Notes under the pieces: model-generated
What the model was told of the DNA's origin: nothing
The model's input: only the letters and a program-made list of their open reading frames with translations
The model's database searches: none
Origin: Plotosus lineatus
Taxonomy: Eukaryota; Chordata; Actinopteri; Siluriformes; Plotosidae
Length of the DNA stretch: 64,000 nt
Direction of reading: 5' to 3'
Assembly: GCA_024760905.1 (NCBI GenBank)
Contig: CM045733.1
Coordinates: 26,564,501 to 26,628,500, forward strand
Translations under genes and position numbers: made by a program
Part shown: positions 23,434-35,177 of the stretch, piece after piece
How the letters are laid out: each line of letters starts with the position of its first letter
Numbering within the stretch: position 1 is the stretch's first letter

Positions 23434-24342
23434 ATACATAAATTGATTAAATTACCTTTTCATGTAGTATATTTTTACAAAACGGCTTCAGCTCAGTGGA
23501 TGTCATCTGACATTCTGTATTAGGAACTATTCAGCGACTTCCATCTCATATTTTTTATTTATGTGTCGCAAATATAGCAAAGATATCATACACATAACAA
23601 AATTACCTAGTTATTGTTGATTAATTCATTATTTAGATGTGTATTATTCCCTCTTTTCTTCTTTTTTATTACCCTGGGGGGGGACAGCTTAAATTTGAAA
23701 GTGTAACAAATCCTGAGAGGAAGAAACTTTCTATGACTACAAAACTAAAAACAAAACTCAGGGCTGGAAATTGAGTAGTAATGAAGCCATCAAAACCTTC
23801 TAAAGCCCCGCCCACAGCCCATTGTCTTTTGGCCCATTAACTTGCTTTGTGAGGGGTGACAGCCACCTGTGAGGAGGGAGTCCTTGAGGCTCATCTCTAA
23901 GGCTGATTGTGTTTATTTCCATTCAGAGCAGTTCTTTTGACATGGAAAAGACCCTCCATATCCCTCCCCCAGTCCTTTGTCAAAGTATTTGTGCTGGGGA
24001 GAAACTCAACATATTTCCAGATAACACACAGAGTCATTCTGAAGCAAAATTGAAATGAAATGAGTGTGATTAAAGCCCTTCAGAAGCAGAAAAACAAAAC
24101 AATTGATTCCCAGAATATCTGCAGAGATACGAAGTGGAATCAGCTTCACCCTAATGACATTAAACATTAGAGGTAACAGATGTTTTAGGTTTACCAAGAG
24201 CCTCAAAAACAAAACACTGTTTTTTGTGGAGGTTTTTGTCTCAATCCTAAAGTAGTCAGAAGACATTTTGTGGACCCAGAAAATGTTTTGATGTTTTGAT
24301 GTGGCCTCCGACCCCATTTCCAAAAGGCCAATCACAACTCAA
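23434..24342. other. Intronic sequence without recognised feature
   Basis: Apparently single-copy. No exon-like frame with splice sites found. Confidence 0.45.
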
Positions 24343-24355
24343 ATCAGGTTAGAAC

Positions 24356-24707
24356 GTAGGGGCAATGGTGGTCTAGTGGTATAGGGTGCTGGATCGCTGA
24401 TCCAAAGGTTGGGGGTTCGAGTCCCACTCTCCACAAGGATGTTACTGTCCCCACCAGTGCAGCGAACTGGGTTATCAAAGGCCGGCCATGTCTCTCACTG
24501 TCTATGGTGAGAGGTATGTAAAAGAACCATTGCTGACTTTCAACAAAAGAAGGCTACAAAGCCGTCGATGTGTTTCCGCCCTGCGATGGCCTGGCGAGCA
24601 GTCCAGGGTGTACTCTGCCCTCACCCGGAGTCGGCTGGGATGGGCGCCAGCCTCCCCGCGACCCTAATTAGGATTAAGCGGTTACAGAAAATGAACTGAT
24701 GATGATG
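24356..24707 (+). mobile_element. S2 SINE (same head and body, L2-type tail)
   Basis: After the shared body it switches at gtttccgccctgcgatggcc to the L2-type tail (accctaattaggattaagcg) with (ATG)n. atcaggttagaac flanks it at 24343-24355 and 24708-24720. Confidence 0.87.
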
Positions 24708-24720
24708 ATCAGGTTAGAAC

Positions 24721-26433
24721 CAAAGATTGCGTGCGCTTTTGCATCAGACAAAGATGATTTAATTTGTCCTCAAGCTGCATTTAAGAAGCACTTAAGTGGT
24801 TCTACTTTATTTGCTCAATGTGTGTTGATCATATGCAATGTGAATTTGGAAACTTCTTTATAATTTGGTTTGAACCAGATCATGCTCTCAGAGTAAAACC
24901 AGCTATGTCTGAAAATGATCATACTCAATGCCGACCATTCAAATACCGGGCTGTCAGTCGTCTGAACAATGCACACCAGATCCTTGTGGAATCAGAATCT
25001 CTTTATCCACTTTGTGGTGCAGCAGTTAAACCAGTCCTTTGGTTATATCTGTACAGCAACAATAGATTTTGGTCCTGTGAGAGTCAACACTAGGCAAGTG
25101 AATACAGCTGAAAGTGCATTTCATCAACCTAGTAGATAATCATTAGCTTTGGTTAACAAACTACTTGGTGTTAGTTTTTTGGGTTTGGATTAAAGAAAAA
25201 AAAATTCCTGTACACCCCTTTACACAGAGATGTTTACGGGAATAAAAAACAGAATTCTCTGCAGAACGACATCCTGGACATTAAACCCAAGTTATTCTGG
25301 CTCGTCTTTTTGAAATCAGATAGTCTATTCGTTCTCGAAAACGTTGCAGCAGCATGCAGATCATTTTGCACATCACTTGGATTTTGTATGAAACAGAGAA
25401 CGCTATTGTGTGACCTGAAGCAGCGGCTATTGTGAAACTAGACCTATTTTAGCATTAATGTAATTCGAGAAGCCGTGAATTAAATTTGTTGTGTGTTTGT
25501 TAATGCTGAAGGTTAAGGCCACAATTTTTCACACCTTGTTGTGAGACGAGCGTGCAGGCGTGCACTGGATGGTTGTGAGCGAATGTCTATAATGGATGTA
25601 TAAGCAAGAGAGGAGGAGAAACCACGCTTTAAGAAAGAATGACAGGAGTTCTCAGAAAAGCGAACAACTTTAAAAGGCAGCGCAAATTCAATACAGCTAA
25701 TCTTAGCCTGAAGGGTGGAAAAAAAAAAACACCTTTTGGATGTGTAAGCCCTCTGAACCTTTCCAAATAACCAGTGATGTGGAATACACAGTATACAAAG
25801 GTGTATATTCTTCTTTCGAAGCATATATGAGGTAAAGGCTCCATGACTCATAATTTTCTGAGACATTTCAGATTTATAACATTCCAAGCATTTATAGAGG
25901 CAGCATAGCACCGTTTTTGCTAATCCCCGGAGAAAAACGCATGAATTAGTTGTTACACTATATACAGTATGTATATGTCTCAGTTATCCACTGGCATTGC
26001 TCTACACCGGTCATAACAAGCATGCTGAATTAAAGTAGTCACAGCCTCAGCGAAGCACAATCAATACAAAGAAAAAACTGGACAGAACCTGAAGAACAAA
26101 ACTGCTAACCTGGTTCTAATGAGAGCAGGAACCATCTCAAGTCTCAATATTGTGCACAAACATATTTAAATCTTCAAGTATTTTCAGTCTCTCTACTCAA
26201 ATGGTGTCTTTTCAAGCCGCCCGAACTGAGAGACAAAGACCTGTTGTTAACAGGGCCAGAATGAGAACAGCAAAGAGTGCAGAAAAATGTGTTGGGTTAC
26301 ACTGGAACAGGTTCTCCATTCCAATGTCCAACTAGTGAAATCACTGTTCCATACTCTGTTTGGCTTGTTGGACACAGCCTAAGCCTCGAAGCATAAAAGA
26401 TAACACATGAGGCACGGTGTGAGCGGAGCGGTA
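24721..26433. other. Longest repeat-poor stretch of intron 1
   Basis: About 1.7 kb with no repeat I recognise, which makes it a reasonable place to look for conserved noncoding sequence. No coding evidence. Confidence 0.4.
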
Positions 26434-26435
26434 TA

Positions 26436-27149
26436 CAGTGAGTCGTCGACTTACGACCACAAAAGTGGTGAAGCATGATTCATGGCGGTGCAGTGCGAGT
26501 GTTGCGTTCGACAGTTGTTTGCACTGCCGGCAGCGCCAGCATCTTAAAAGGTCAAGGAGGAGATGATGCAGCTTCACTTTCTAACTGCTCAGAGCAAATT
26601 TATTCATCTACTTTCAATGCCACGTCACTGTGGGGCGAAGCTGAGAGCCAATCCTTTCTGTGTGGGCGGGTCCGATACCTTGAAACTCTAATTTTTTGGA
26701 CTTACACGCTGCAGTGTTTATGTGACAGGAAGCGTGTCCCAAGTTTTGGCAATCAGCTGGTCTGCGGGTTGAAGTTTTTCCATGTCTGTCCATTTGTGTT
26801 TGCTTGCCAACTGTGCTTGGCTTCGTGGAAATGAGCTGATCAAAACGAGGGAAATTTATCTCTTTACCCAAAAAACACGCGCAGTCTGTGGCTGTTGTTA
26901 TAATCCGATAAAATTGGAGTTTGAAGCTATGGGACTCGCCCACACACGGGAGTACAGAAAGGATTGGCTCTCCGCTGCGTGTCACAGTGACGTGGAATTG
27001 AAAATAGATGTATGGATTTAACTGCGCGAGATTTATTCATCTGTTTTTGTTTGGCGTGAGTGTATTTGGATGGAAAGTCAACATACGACCAGATCGAGTT
27101 ACGACCGGTCTGCCGGAACCAAACGTGGTCGTAAGTCGACGACTCACTG
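26436..27149. mobile_element. TIR element P4 with palindromic interior
   Basis: Perfect inverted ends (cagtgagtcgtcgacttacg) next to TA on both sides. Inside, about 26610-26700 and 26905-27000 form a second, imperfect inverted repeat (accccacagtgacgtg-like, ccaatcctttctg and tttcaaactc-like blocks). It has the layout of a fold-back MITE and no gene. Confidence 0.8.
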
Positions 27150-27224
27150 TAGTTGAAGTTATGTGGGTTTGAAGACCTACATGCCAGCACTCACGAGGAA
27201 CCTTCACAACTCATTTATTCGCAC

Positions 27225-27415
27225 ATCTGCCACATAGGAAAAAGGTCGTCGGTTCGAATTCTGGACTCATTAATTCTGGACTCTGTATGGAGTTTGCATA
27301 TTCTCTCTGTGCTTCTGTGGGTTTCCTCTGTGTATTTCAGTTTCTTATCGTGCACCTCAAGCTAATTGGCAGTTCCAAATTACCCCAGGTATGAGTGTGA
27401 ATGGTTATGTAGCCC
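27225..27415 (+). mobile_element. S3 SINE fragment
   Basis: B-box ggttcgaattc, ggagtttgcatattctctct, ccccaggtatgagtgtgaat. The L2 tail is absent. Confidence 0.65.
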
Positions 27416-28323
27416 CCACAAGCTTAATAGAATGCAGCAGTTTGACAAATAAAAAGTATCAGTGAATAAATTAACTTGTAGGAAGACCGAATACATATTG
27501 TTCCTTATACAATTTCTAAACAATTCATCTCACTGGCCTTAGAGAATACAGTTGCCATGAAAGTACTTGGTCTACAATAATATTTTGCTTTGTTTATAAA
27601 GAGTACTCACTTGAATGTTGGGACTCAAGGTTCCGAGGTTGGAATATTGCCCAGAGCATCACACAGCTTCTACAGGCTTATCTTCTATCCATAGCACATC
27701 CTAGTAGCATCTCTTTTGAAGGTCAGTGACACATAGCCAGTGACACACATGACATAAAGGAAACCGTCAATCTTCAGGCAAGGTTCTAAGGTCCAGTTCT
27801 GATCTTCACATGCTCACAGGTGTGTTTAGCAGTAATGAAAGGTCTGCATGGTGCAGTACATTGGCACCAGAATGTGACTACACAACTCCATATACACTGT
27901 GACGCACTAATTGCTCTGGCATCTTTCCATCATTGCGAGCATTAATGTTTTCAGTCATTTGTACTACAGTAGTTGGGATCAGACAAGAAAGGTGAGCCCT
28001 TGCTTTCTATGTTCATCAATGATACTTGACCACTAACTGACCGGTTGTTCTTCCCTGGACCACTGCCTTCTTGTGAACTAATAAATGCATACCAGGAACA
28101 CCCCACAATCCAGTTTTAATAGTCTGAAATTATATATTATGAGGTGGCCTACGTACACCAATCACATTTTCAACTGTTTTCCCAGGTTTCCCCACATATA
28201 TTAGTGTAAAGTCTCCTGGTAGATTTACTGGTAGATTTACTAAAAATGCAGAGGTCTGGCAAAACCGGTCAGAATTCACTATAAAATGAGCTTGATTTTT
28301 TTTTTTTATCATATGACTGGTTT
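27416..28323. other. Intronic sequence without recognised feature
   Basis: Apart from a tandem gtagatttactg doubling near 28220, nothing stands out. Confidence 0.4.
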
Positions 28324-28331
28324 ACCTAGAC

Positions 28332-28680
28332 CAGGGGTCACCAACATGGTGCCTACTCGCATCAGGTCGCCCGCAAGGACAACATGAGTCGCCCGCAAGG
28401 ACAACATGAGTCGGCCTGTTCACTGCTATACTATACTTAGAACAGGCCCACGGCTCTCTAGCGCCACTCTCAGTTGAGCTGCATTTAAATTTTTTGCTAA
28501 TTTTAAAAATCAAATCCAATATCTTCAGATTGATAAATATTATTAATTATTAATAATAACATAACTAAAGGTAAATTGAGCAAATTTGTTATTTCAGAAG
28601 TGTGTATTGACCTGGTAGCCCTTCGAGTTAATTAGTACCCAAGAAGTAGCTCTCAGCTTCAAATAGGTTGGTGACCCCTG
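28332..28680. mobile_element. hAT MITE with 8-bp target duplication (acctagac)
   Basis: Ends caggggtcaccaac and gttggtgacccctg. acctagac occurs at 28324-28331 and 28681-28688. A 22-bp tandem duplication (gtcgcccgcaaggacaacat core) lies near the left end. It sits 150 bp before the RTE LINE. Confidence 0.9.
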
Positions 28681-28832
28681 ACCTAGACAATCACAGAATT
28701 TATTTAATTCAAGAGTCAGAAAAAAGAAAGCAGGCTAATTTAGGTCATTCATAGCTGTGTTGTTTTGTCCTGCCACAATGCCTAAAGCCACAGATGAAAC
28801 CACCAGAAAGTGTAGAACCAGTTGTGGTAAAT

Positions 28833-28850
28833 ACTGTAATTATGCTTACA
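28833..28850. repeat. Left target-site duplication of the RTE LINE
   Basis: actgtaattatgcttaca, identical to 32004-32021. Confidence 0.9.
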
Positions 28851-28972
28851 AATGCAGCCGTGAGGGGGGGGCACAAACCAGTGTCTCTCCCTCACGCCGG
28901 TCCCAAGCCCGGATAAATGCAGAGGGTTGCGTCAGGAAGGGCATCCGGCGTAAAACAAATGCCAAATAAACT

Positions 28973-30232
28973 ATGCGAATCACAAGAAAGAATGACATAC
29001 CGGATCGGTCGAGGCCCGGGTTAACAACGACCGCCATCAGTGCCGTCAACCAACAGGGTGCTGATGGAAATTGGACTACTGTTGGTCGAAGACGTCGAAG
29101 AAGGAGAGGCGGGAGGTGTGTCCGTTGCCAGAGAGAGAAGAGGAAAGGCATGAGTCTAGGACTGAAAGTAGGGACTTTGAATATTGGAACTATGACAGGA
29201 AAAGGTAGAGAGCTGGCTGACATGATGCAGAGGAGGAAGGTGGACATACTGTGTGTTCAGGAGACCAGGTGGAAAGGTCGCAAGGCTAGAAGCATAGGAG
29301 CAGGGTTTAAGCTGTTTTATCACGGTGTGGATGGGAAGAGAAATGGAGTCGGAGTCATCTTGAAGGAGGAGTTTGCCAGGAATGTTCTAGAAGTGAAAAG
29401 AGTGTCAGACAGAGTGATGAGTCTCAAGTTAGAAATTAAAGGTGTGATGGTCAATGTTGTTAGTGCTTATGCCCCACAGACAGGATGTGAGCGAGAAGAG
29501 AAGGAGAGATTCTGGAGGGAGTTAGATGAAGTGATGCAGAGTACCCCCAGAGGTGAAAGAGTGGTCATTGGGGCAGACTTCAATGGACATGTTGGTGCAG
29601 GAAACAGAGGGGACGAGGAAGTGATGGGTAGGTTTGGTATCCAGGACAGGAACGCAGAAGGACAGATGTTGGTAGATTTTGCAAAAAGGATGGAAATGGC
29701 TGTGGTGAATACTTTCTTCCAGAAGAGAGAGGAGCATAGGGTGACTTATAAAAGCGGAGGTAGGAGCACACAGGTAGACTACATCTTGTGCAGGCGATGT
29801 AATTTAAAGGAAGTCAGTGACTGCAAAGTAGTAGCGGGTGAGAGTGTTGCCAAACAGCATAGGATGGTGGTGTGCAGGATGATGCTGATGGTGAGGAAGG
29901 TGAAGAAGGCAAAGGCAGAGCAGAAGACAAAGTGGTGGAAGTTGAAAAAGGAAGAGTGTCGGGTTGTCTTCAAGGAGGAGTTGAAACAGGCTTTGGGTGG
30001 TCAGGAAGTGCTTCCAGATGACTGGACAACTACAGCGAATGTGATCAGGGAGACAGGTAGGAGAATATTTGGTGTGTCATCTGGAAGGAAAGTAGATAAG
30101 GAGACTTGGTGGTGGAATGAGGAAGTGCAGGAGTGTGTACAAAGGAAGAGATTAGCTAAGAAGAAGTGGGACATTGAGAAAACCGAAGAGAGTAAACAGG
30201 AGTACAGGAGACACAGCGTAAGGCAAAGGTAG
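28973..30232 (+). pseudogene. RTE LINE apurinic-type endonuclease frame
   Basis: An open frame of 419 residues carrying an exonuclease-endonuclease-phosphatase domain, the nicking enzyme for target-primed reverse transcription. Motifs run in family order: LNIGT (Asn70), VQETRW (Glu97), SAYAPQ, GADFNGH (Asp202, Asn204), QVDYIL (Asp269) and QHRMVV (His296). The frame ends prematurely in TAG (30230-30232). The sequence then continues in another frame with a lysine-rich linker into the reverse transcriptase region. Confidence 0.85.
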
Positions 30233-30481
30233 CAGTGTCAAAGGCCAAACAGAGTGCGTTTGATGACTTGTATGCTCGGCTGGAAAGTAAGGAGGAGAAA
30301 ATGATTTATACAGGTTGGCACAGCAGAGAAATAGAGATGGGAAGGGCGTGCAGCAAGTTAGATTGATAATGGACAGAGGGGGGAATGGATTGACTGATGA
30401 CAGAAGTGTGCTGGGAAGATGGAAAGAGTGCTTTGAAGAGCTGATGAATGAGGAAAATGAGAGAGAAAAAGAGTAGAAGAG

Positions 30482-31966
30482 GTGACTGTTGAGGACCAGG
30501 AAGTAGCAAAGATTAGTAAGGGTGAAGTGAGGAGGGCATTGAAGAGGATGAAGAATGGAAAGGCAGTTGGTCCTGATGACATACCGGTGGAGGTATGGAA
30601 GTGTCTAGGAGAGGTAGCAGTAGATTTTCTGACAAGAACATTTAACAAGGTCTTAGAGAGTGAGAGGATGCCAGAGGAATGGAGGAGAAGTGTGCTGGTG
30701 CCCATTTTTAAGAACAAGGGAGACGTGCAGAGTTGTGGCAACTACAGAGGGATAAAGTTGATGAGCCATACGATGAAGTTATGGGAAAGAATAGTGGAAG
30801 CTAGACTAAGGGCAGAAGTCAGCATTTGTGAACAACAGTTTGGTTTCATGCCCAGAAAGAGCACCACAGATGCAGTGTTTGCCTTGAGGATGTTAATGGA
30901 GAAGTACAGAGAAGGTCAGACGGAGCTGCATTGTGCCTTTGTGGATCTGGAGAAAGCATATGACAGGGTGCCGAGAGAAGAACTGTGGTATTGCATGAGG
31001 AAGTCTGGAGTGGCAGAGAAGTATGTTAGAGTGGTGCAGGACATGTATGAGAGATGTAAGACAGTGGTGAGGTGTGCTGTCGGTGTGACAGAAGAGTTCA
31101 AGGTGGAGGTGGGACTGCATCAAGGGTCAGCTCTCAGCCCCTTCTTGTTCGCTATGGTGATGGACAGGCTGACAGACGAGGTTAGACAAGATTCCCCATG
31201 GACTATGATGTTTGCAGATGACATTGTAATCTGTAGTGAGAGCAGAGAACAAGTGCAGGAAAATCTAGAGAGGTGGAGGTATGCCCTGGAAAGGAGGGGA
31301 ATGAAGATTAGCCTCAGTAAGACAGAGTACATGTGCATGAATGCCAAGGACCAAAGAGGAACGGTGAGATTACAGGGAGCAGAGATAAGAAAGGTGGAGG
31401 ATTTTAAGTACTTAGGCTCAACAATCCAGAGCAATGGCGAGTGTGGAAAAGAGGTCAAGAAGCGTGTGCAGGCAGGTTGGAATGGTTGGAGAAAAGGGTC
31501 CGATGTGATGTGAGATAGGAGGGTATCGGCAAAAATGAAAGGAAAAGTGTACAAAACGGTGTTGAGGCCAACGATGCTGTATGGGTTAGAAACAGTGGCC
31601 CTGGGGAAAAGACAGGAGGCAGAGTTGGAGGTAGCAGAGATGAAAATGTTGAGGTTCTCTTTGGGAGTAACGAGGATGGATAGGATTAGGAATGAGTACG
31701 TCAGAGGGACAGCACATGTAATACGTTTTGGAGACAAAGTCAGAGAGGCTAGATTGAGATGGTTTGGACATGTACAGAGGAGGGATAGTGAGTATATTGG
31801 TAATAGGATGCTGAGGCTGGAACTACCAGGCAAAAGGCCTAGAGGAAGACCAAAGAGAAGATTCATGGATGTGGTAAAGGAGGACATGAAGGTCGTTGGT
31901 GTAAGAGAAGAAGATGCAAAGGATAGGGTGAGATGGAGGCAGATGATTCGCTGTGGCGACCCCTGA
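30482..31966 (+). pseudogene. RTE LINE reverse transcriptase frame with in-frame stop
   Basis: Reverse transcriptase domain of the same LINE. KAVGPDDIP, NYRGIKL, QFGFMPRKSTTDA, FVDLEKAYDRV (catalytic Asp near residue 145), GLHQGSALSP and the FADD box (residues 234-237) are all present in order. A TGA at 31511-31513 interrupts the frame, which resumes in phase from 31514. It ends with a conserved RTE C-terminal region containing RLRWFGHVQRRDSEYIG and stops at 31966. The upstream part is joined to the endonuclease only through frameshifts. Confidence 0.88.
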
Positions 31967-32003
31967 AGGGAAAAGCCGAAAGGAAAAGAAGAAGAAGAAG
32001 AAG

Positions 32004-32021
32004 ACTGTAATTATGCTTACA
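32004..32021. repeat. Right target-site duplication of the RTE LINE
   Basis: actgtaattatgcttaca, identical to 28833-28850 and directly after the GAA-repeat tail. Confidence 0.9.
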
Positions 32022-32471
32022 GAACCGTTTGACTGTTCCACTAGAAGAAAAACTGAAAAACTAAAAATCAATGCAAATCGTTGAGTGCTAGTTTTGATTC
32101 AAGAAACTAATCAAAGCCAGAGAGTCAGATGCACATGTCCTCATAAAGAGTAATATAAAAATTAAGGCAGTGTCGAAAGGCCTAAAAAAAAGAGCTCTCG
32201 ATATGTAATACTACGGATAGATTTTCTATTCTGGTGTTATAAAGGTAGTGTAGCTACTTTAAGGGCTGAATCAATTCCTGAAGGAAATATTTAAGTCTCC
32301 CCAGGTTTCTCCAAAACCAGTCTGAAGCAAAAGCAGGAAAGGATAACACTAAATAATAAAAATGACATTTTTTTAATAAGATTATTTTACATTAAAATAT
32401 AATTCAAAATGTCTGCATTTTTTTTATTGGGCATTGGCTTTTGGATAACCACGGTTCAGTTTGTGATCAGC

Positions 32472-33507
32472 AAGGGCGTAGGCTGGTCTGACCGTGGGGG
32501 GGGGGAGAGAAGATGCACATCTCGGTTGACCGGAGCCTAAGCCTTAAAGGGGAAATGAAACGGCGACTAAATAAGTTGGCAGTAGCTTAAGTATATTTTA
32601 TTGAAGCGATTGTGGCTTAAATTCTATATCATAAATAAACTATTGCACACACAGCGGTTTTGTTTTATATGCTTGTCGTATAAGTTATCGACCCGAAAGC
32701 CGCCACTGTTCAGTGCCCGCCTACACAAAGTTTCTGTGACGTCACTGAGTTGATACAAAGTACCACATAAAATATAGTGCATGCATATCACAGCATATGA
32801 TATAAACAACATGGAATCTCACGCCAACAACAAGCACAGTTTTTCAGCAGAAAACGATTCATCTATTACCCTCAGAAGACGAATCAAATATTATAGTTCA
32901 ACCAAAAACATTCTCAAATATATTTCAAACTACATCTGCAAGTACATGTGCGAATTACATTTACAAATTGAGCTAAAGTTATTTATCTATTCAAAGGTAC
33001 AAACAAATAGTAATACATATTTACAGTACAAAGACATACTATTCATTTTATTAAAGTACTGAGCATTAGGCTGCAGATCCAGGCTGGATGGCTTATGATT
33101 ATTTTAGCCATTCATTCTCTGTGCGTCAATGTTTGTGTTCTAACACATGTGCAGGAGCCGGAGGCGGGACTAACAAACTGTGCTTTATTCTCACACTCGC
33201 ACTTTGTTTGATTGACAGTCATCAGCTATTATTGCTTACTGATAATATTATGTTTGTTGATTGGTCAGCTCTGGCGTGCACATGCGCAGTGCCCGTTACA
33301 CGTTAACTTCCGGTTTACTTCCTGTCTCTAGTCATGCGGAACTTATCTCCGACTTTCTCTTCAATAACACTCATTAAGTTTATTTATAAGGTTGTGAATA
33401 CACATCATTTCTTGTCCAGCGGAACTCAACTCCTTCTGTGTGTGTGTGTGTGTGTGTGGGGGGGGGGGTGCATGTGCACCCCGTGCACCCCCCCAGCCTA
33501 CGCCCTT
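32472..33507. mobile_element. TIR element A (hAT-like ends)
   Basis: Inverted ends aagggcgtaggctgg and, reversed from the right, aagggcgtaggctgg, flanked by gatcagc at 32465-32471 and 33508-33514 (7 bp, close to the 8 bp expected of hAT). It is 1036 bp with a (GT)n/G run near the right end. A promoter-like block at 33250-33420 is shared with element B. No intact frame. Confidence 0.78.
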
Positions 33508-33799
33508 GATCAGCTGCCTTCTGATGTTTCAGCAGCTGATACCAGGTTGGGTAGTATTCATTGCAGACTTTGCAGATATGCAACACCGCAGGTGGTTGGC
33601 TAATCGCGCATTGAGAGTTTCGAACGTACACGCACAAAAAAAAAATATTCACGAGCGCATGTATTATTGTTGATCGACATTTTTACATTAAAAAGCATAC
33701 ACAGACATCTTACCCCCTCCCCCCTACGTTTTGTACGCTTAGGATAATGTTGAAAATGTTGAATGACCCCTTAGTTTCCTTACTGCATGGGATATCACC

Positions 33800-34140
33800 A
33801 TCATCATCATTTTCTGTAACTACTTAATCTTAATTAGGGTCGGGGGAGGCTGGTGCCCATCCTATCCAACTTCGGGCGAGGGCAGAGTACACCCTGGACA
33901 GCTCGCCAGGCCGTTGCAGGGTGGAGACACGCTGACGGCTTTGCAGCATACTCTCGTCGAAAGTCAGCAATGGTTCTTTTACATGAACCTCACACCATAG
34001 ACAGTGAGAGACATGGCCAGCCTTTGATAACCCAGTTAGCTGCACTGGGAGGACAGTGGCAACCTGTTGAGAGTGGGGCTTGAACCCCCGACCTTGTGAT
34101 CAGTGATCCAGCTCCTCACGACCAGACCACCACTGCCCAC
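33800..34140 (-). mobile_element. S2 SINE, minus strand
   Basis: L2-type tail at 33808-33915, shared body, head ending at the accaccactgcccac A-box side. The target duplication is unclear. Confidence 0.82.
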
Positions 34141-35177
34141 ATATCCATAACAGCTAATCAGCGTCAAGTCCGCAACAGGGTACAGACAAAGAAAAACGAT
34201 CGAAGTCATGTTCCATGCCTATGGGACTCCGCTCAGGAGCTCAGCTACAAATAAAAACGACTGCAGAATTTATGACAAATTTACAGGTTGGTACTCATAT
34301 TGGTGTGCACTTTATAAAAAGAGATGAGGCAATGATTTAAAAAATCTACACATCATTTTAACATAATTCAAAATGGATTTAAAAGTGAAGGTAAACTGTA
34401 GGATGACGTTTTAACAGTCTGCCGTATTTCATTGACCACCGCCCTAGATTAACCCAGCCTCTGTCTTCAAGGCGTATTGTCTTGTTTTTCATTACTCCCA
34501 CTTTTGGCACTGGAGTGAGATCACATCTCCCACATTTCTGTCTTGGCATCCTGAATGAGTCTGCAAGATTAAACATGAATCAGATTCCTTTCCTGTTCAT
34601 TTAACAGAGCTTGCGCTGTTAGGTTCAGTTAATTGATGTTCATATTTCACCGGACTCTTGGGTGCTCATGAAGTCTGTACGCAAAATACAGACGAGTTGC
34701 ACTTTGACAGGAGTTATTTTGTACTGAAGAAGAAAATAAATACATTCACCTTGATAAAGAAAACCACAAATATATTTTTTCAAATATCAGTATAGACATA
34801 CAACTCTGTCTCTATCACAGACTGTAGACTGTACAAAGAGACAGAAGGTACACAAACAGCCAGACATTGTAATCTAATAACAGTTTCTATAGACATTGAG
34901 GACAGATATAGCAGCTACAGCAGAGATTTCTGTGAAAGCAGGCGAGAGAATTGGTGCGGGGCAAATTCCACACGTAATGGGAAGAATGAGTAGAAGAGGT
35001 TCCATATATCAGTGTGTTGAGATATGCAAAAAGAATGCTGCTGATCTTCAACTGATGCTGAAGAGTATTTTTCTTTTTTTAATTTTAAATTCAGTTTTAA
35101 TGATTTTAATTTGGTTTATTTTAAATCATCTAAAATGAGAAAGTCTGTGTAAACAATGTGAACCCTGTAAGACTATA
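34141..35177. other. Intronic sequence without recognised feature
   Basis: Nothing recognised between the S2 SINE and P1. Confidence 0.45.

Larger units (their letters stand above)
28851..32003 (+). mobile_element. Full-length RTE-clade LINE with 18-bp target duplication
   Basis: A non-LTR retrotransposon of the RTE type (endonuclease plus reverse transcriptase, short 3' end, GAA-repeat tail). It is flanked by identical 18-bp copies of actgtaattatgcttaca at 28833-28850 and 32004-32021, which fix both ends. The order is a 5' leader (28851-28972), an endonuclease frame, a reverse transcriptase frame, a C-terminal region ending at 31966, then a short tail of (GAA)n. The frames are broken by at least two shifts between 30232 and 30482 and by an in-frame TGA at 31511-31513, so this copy is dead. 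Perfect duplications argue for recent insertion. Confidence 0.9.

Noticed and set aside
31120..31887. 255-residue minus-strand frame and other minus frames in 29500-31900
   Set aside because: Antisense shadow of the RTE reverse transcriptase.
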